From: Musa acuminata AAA Group
Taxonomy: Eukaryota; Streptophyta; Magnoliopsida; Zingiberales; Musaceae
Direction: 5' to 3'
DNA length: 64,000 nt
NCBI RefSeq assembly: GCF_036884655.1
Contig: NC_088338.1
Span: forward strand, 5,677,501-5,741,500
Positions 60,016-64,000 of the stretch are shown here, piece after piece (position 1 is the first letter of the stretch; the number at the start of each line of letters is the position of its first letter). The position numbers and the translations under genes were made by a program. The notes under the pieces were generated by a model, which saw only the letters and a list, made by a program, of their open reading frames with translations, ran no database searches and was not told the DNA's origin.

Positions 60016-63000
60016 CTATTCAAATTTCTTAATCAGTGAGAGATCATGCAGCATTTTCTCAATCGCATCATCTTCAAGCATCCGCCCTTTGCTCTGAGTT
60101 AAAAAGGATATTTACGGAAATTATAATCAGTTGCAAAATATAGTCAAACTCTCCAACCAAAATTAGATCGTGAAGAAGTGAATGTAAGGAAATATCAAGA
60201 GCTACAAATTACTACAAACAAATCATAAACAGAAAAATAGCATGATGATGTGCTATTTGTTGTCACAATAATTCCGAAGAATGGGCACACGATGGGTCCG
60301 TTCATGACTTGAATGTCCTATAACAGCAACTAATCAAGGAAAGGATATAGGACAATAACTTGAGTGTTAGTACTCGAAAGCAACTTCCCTTGATTATCTT
60401 CAATCAAAATTCAGGTCATTTTGTATTCAGACAAACTGACAAAGTCAGTCTTGCATGTCAAAACTGTCTCCAACCAATCACTTTTATGTTTGAAAAATTA
60501 TGCAAATGTTTTGTTGAACTGCAACAATCTCATTAATTACATTGATTCTACCCACTGATCCAAAAGCAGGGGAATGTATGATCCTTTTCGCATAAGTTCT
60601 ATCCAACAATTCAAAGATGGAATGTGTGTATATGATCCCTACATTATCATCAAAAAAGCTACCCCACGAAAGTGGTTTGTATCATGTATCTAAGGTGACT
60701 AAATGGGGGACACTGGAGGCCCGTGGCATTTTTGGAGAAAATTATGGGTCCTGACGCCATGATTGTTGAAGCATGTAAACAGGGTGATGCGAATACAAAT
60801 TTCAATTGTTGAAACTGCACTTATGGGCTAACAAGATAGGAAAACAGTAAGCATTGTTGGAGTTCCTCTATTTGAAGATTTTGTATAGTGCTCAAAGAGA
60901 AAGGCTATTGAATAGTGACAGTTTCTAAGAAGTTTATAAAGTTTCTATTGGAGAAAACAAGAAATCACTAAAAAAAGGAATCAGAAGTCCTTGTTTCTCA
61001 CTTTGCTAAGGAACTGCAGCAAGGTTTGGTTTCTCTTCTCAAAAGATACAGAGAACTACCTTTCACCAAAGGAAAACAAGTGATGCAATTAATGATACCC
61101 TCATACCTCTAAATGTGATGGCTATAGCAGAATGTACAGCAAAGCTGATTGTTACTATGTCACAGAATAATCTTAAACAGGACAATGAGGAGAACATTAA
61201 TACTTCCAGGGGTGCAGTGATCAAGCACATGCAGCACAGAATGAAGAAGCTAACAAATACATAAACACATGAGGAAATAACGGGAAAAGGACTATTGCAA
61301 GCTGAAGTCAGTAATGATGTTAATGATGAAAATATGATCTTGATTGAATTACATAAAACGAACAATAAAGGCAACAATAAGAAGAGGTGGAGGACAGGCC
61401 TGCCTTGTCAGCAAACTGTTGCAGTGTGGAGCATGGAATAAGCATTTGATTGGAGTAATTATTTCGATGAAATAACTATAGATTATTAATTGATATCTCC
61501 AGCATGTCATGTTTCAGAAGGTTCATAATGATTACTTTAGATCAGAACTCTCCAAGATAAAACTTGAGACAAGGAACCTCCATGAGAGAGAAAGATGGTA
61601 AAGCTGAAGAAAAGAACTGCTCATGGTAGGGCACATTCTTACCTTGATAGATGGGACAATTGCAATAGCTTCTTCAACAGTTTCAGGACAGAGATTTCCG
61701 AGCACACAAAGCTGCAAATACCAAGCAAAAATTAACAAATGATGAAAATGTTATCCAGATGATTCTGGCATGCTTCAGCCAACAACTAAGTAGGTCCATA
61801 CCTCAAATTCAGCCAACTTATATCTGCTTAACACTCTGATAATTCAGTCAAGGGGTATCAGTACTGATTTTCAAGATAAACAAATTACAAGAAGATGCAA
61901 TAAATTAAGATATTGAACCAAACATTTACAAGTAAAGTGGCTCAAATTCTAACATCTCATTCACCAATGCTAGCTTAAAAAACTATCTAGATCTTTCCAT
62001 TATTGAGTGTACAGATTCAAGGATACTCTCGGACTTGTCTCACTGCATCAGGGTTCTTGTAGCGGCTAAAGCGCTTCACATACTGCATTGACTTTTCAAA
62101 CACCCTAAATTATGGAAATGCAACTAAAATGTCACTATTAAAAAGTGAATACCAAAGCATACATGGGAAAAGGGAAGTGAAAAAGACATAATAATATAAG
62201 TAACAAAAACACTCACTGGGATATCTGGTTTGTAGGATCATCTGACGTCTGCTGAAGCTGGTCATATTTATGGTCCAGAATACGTGCAACTTCACAGTTC
62301 ATCAAACACTTTGCCTTCAAAAATTCTGGAATGTTGCAGAAATAATAACAGTAACATCCATTGACCAGTAAAATAATTTACCAAGCAAGAAAACGTATGA
62401 AAGTTAAAATAACTAATTCTTAATGATGATATTAAACAAGGTCAATGCAAAAATATATTCGGATGAATTCTAACACACAATACATACAGCTCATTTTCCT
62501 CCTAAAAGCAAACAATCACAAACAACAGATTGAATTTTTTAAAAAATCATTAACATATTATTCCTAGTGTCTCAACATTAAACCTTTCGCCTTATCTAAT
62601 AAGTTAATCCACCTCTTTTTCCAAGTGCAGCATGTGAGTATCCTCAGGGATATGTAAGTTACTAATCAAAAGGGGAAGATAATGTTTAAAAGCTTTACAA
62701 TTAATCTATCAACACAAAGATCAGGGTTGGAATCTCTAGCACCCTTGACATACATATGGGCGAAATTGGATCAGCAAAAGCAAGACGCCATAAAAAGGAC
62801 TTCTCTCTGTTCAAAAGCTCATGATTATGAGGAACATGCATATAGCCAACAAATGGCAGGTCATGGAAGTCTCATCCGTGCTTACAAAACTCAAGGGAAA
62901 CATTCTACAACCATAAGTTAGTCGATCAAAGATTTGCAGAAAATCTACAATAGAGAATATCGAAGGTAAACCAACACAATTGGATGGACGCGCGAGATAT

Positions 63001-63135
63001 ATCACCATCGACGGATGTCACAGGCGCGATATAACATCGCCAACAGGAACTAGCAGATGAAAAGGTGGATATGAGGAATCGCTCACCTTCGCCGATCTTT
63101 AGTTCGGCGGCGTTCTCTTCCTCCTCCCCAGACAT
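60016..63135 (-). CDS. NRPB4: RNA polymerase II subunit RPB4 (NRPB4), 138 aa
   Basis: RPB4 forms the stalk of RNA polymerase II together with RPB7 and acts in the nucleus in initiation and mRNA fate. Six exons: 63135-63087, 62325-62217, 62104-62027, 61835-61802, 61711-61643 and 60093-60016, all GT-AG with matching phases. The reconstructed protein is 138 residues, the length of Arabidopsis NRPB4. Diagnostic blocks: MSGEEEENAAELKIGEEFLK at the N-terminus, CLMNCEVARILDHKYDQLQQ, FEKSMQYVKRFSRYKNPDAV, RQVREVLSRYKLAEFE, LCVLGNLCPETVEEAIAIV and the end MLHDLSLIKKFE. Exon 4 is only 34 bp and is found because the REVLSRYK junction needs it. The close match to the Pol II form, with the MSGEEEEN start, argues against the Pol IV/V subunit NRPD4/NRPE4. 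A GA microsatellite lies in the leader just upstream. Confidence 0.96.
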
Positions 63136-63273
63136 GTTCGCCCGGCAAAGAAACTTGAAAGATTCCTGGAGAGCAAATAAACATCGGAAACGCAATCGAT
63201 GATTGCTAGGTCAGAAAAGAAACAGATTCTACCCGAAGGAGGTTCAATGGCCCCCAACAAGAGACACACAAAC

Positions 63274-63300
63274 AGAGAGAGAGAGAGAGAGAGAGAGAGG
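63274..63300. repeat. (GA)n microsatellite in the RPB4 upstream leader
   Basis: About 13 AG units on the plus strand, which read as CT on the transcribed (minus) strand, about 140 bases upstream of the RPB4 ATG. CT-rich leaders precede several genes in this window. Confidence 0.93.
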
Positions 63301-63491
63301 CTCACACGAGGCGGAGACGAGGGAACGAAAGGTGGGCGTCGACGGAGTGGATCGACTTCTCTGCGGGCAAGTGAAACCCTCGACGTAGGGTCGTCAAACA
63401 CAAAGTAACAAGTTTCATATCAATTTCCCGAAAAGTCCTTTTTCGGAGTATTTGTTCTCAATTATGACCTCTTTCTTCCTGCGTGTCCTGT

Positions 63492-63495
<4 letters not shown>

Positions 63496-63577
<82 letters not shown>

Positions 63578-63610
63578 TATTATATATATATATATATACA
63601 TATATATATA
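63496..63610. repeat. (AT)n microsatellite with a short interruption
   Basis: An AT run of about 75 bp, an AATATTATATT interruption, then a further AT stretch broken once by ACA. It lies in the region upstream of the RPB4 promoter. Confidence 0.96.
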
Positions 63611-64000
63611 AAGGATATTAATTCGAGAAGAAAAGCCATTACATCAAGTGGGGAAATGAAGAAGATTATGAAAAAATGATTAAAGGGGTATGCCCTGCTG
63701 CCAATTTATTTGAATGGAAATGATGTACTTTTTTTTTAGTTACATTCATCTAGTGCTAAATCAAACTGGTTGTCTTTAAATAAGCTTACAATTTATTATT
63801 ATTATTTTTTGCTACACCATGGTATTATAAATCTCCACCAACCTTAATTATAAATCCCGTTATAGGTTATCAGGTTGGTTATATGTATGATATATTCTTT
63901 TGAAGATTTGATTGATTTTGGATTGAAACTAATATTATTGTTAATGGATGACAATATGTTAACAAATTAAGCTTCGGCATACCCACAATGAGTGAAAATT
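63611..64000. other. Intergenic, nothing recognised
   Basis: AT-rich sequence without coding, RNA or repeat features that I can support. Confidence 0.5.

Overview
The window is nuclear DNA of a flowering plant, most likely a monocot. It has many GT-AG introns, AT-rich introns and intergenic spacers, GC-rich first exons that fade to AT-rich 3' exons (a 5'-3' GC gradient typical of commelinid monocots), several simple repeats, and decayed Ty3/gypsy-like sequence. The LTR leader style suggests a banana-type (Zingiberales) genome. That placement is an inference from remembered sequences and was not searched. Nothing here looks bacterial, organellar or viral.

Nine protein-coding genes can be resolved to exon level. 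From left to right they are: the 5' half of an organellar M3 oligopeptidase (-, 801-4121, running off the left edge); a five-exon type-A cytokinin response regulator (+, 5550-6280); a DUF3755 / SANT-like nuclear protein with long introns (+, 11422-21965); a Lunapark-type ER junction protein (-, 23885-26459); the peroxin PEX22 (-, 27543-33592); an LRR receptor-like kinase of the At1g60630/At1g10850 type (-, 38710-40932); a TOM1/TOM3/THH1-type seven-helix membrane protein (+, 44532-51255); a triple-CCCH zinc-finger protein like AtC3H17 (+, 53420-57915); and RNA polymerase II subunit RPB4 (-, 60016-63135). The reconstructed exon phases join in frame for every gene, and all introns used are GT-AG.

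Between PEX22 and the kinase lies a probable broken TIPIN/Swi3-like gene, divergent from PEX22. It is followed by a long (AT)n tract and an LTR-like block whose upstream part is a degenerate tandem array of a 29-bp unit. A second gypsy remnant (leader plus gag-like sequence) lies at 22.6-23.8 kb. SINE-like fragments, a young 282-bp tandem duplication inside an intron, and several short duplications account for most of the other repeats.

The genes are housekeeping or signalling genes with no obvious joint pathway, and I see no gene cluster. I found no convincing new multi-gene system. The most unusual items are the 29-bp array inside the LTR-like block, the TIPIN-like pseudogene, the Ser/Ala insertion in the kinase activation segment, and the 15-bp terminal coding exon of the DUF3755 gene.
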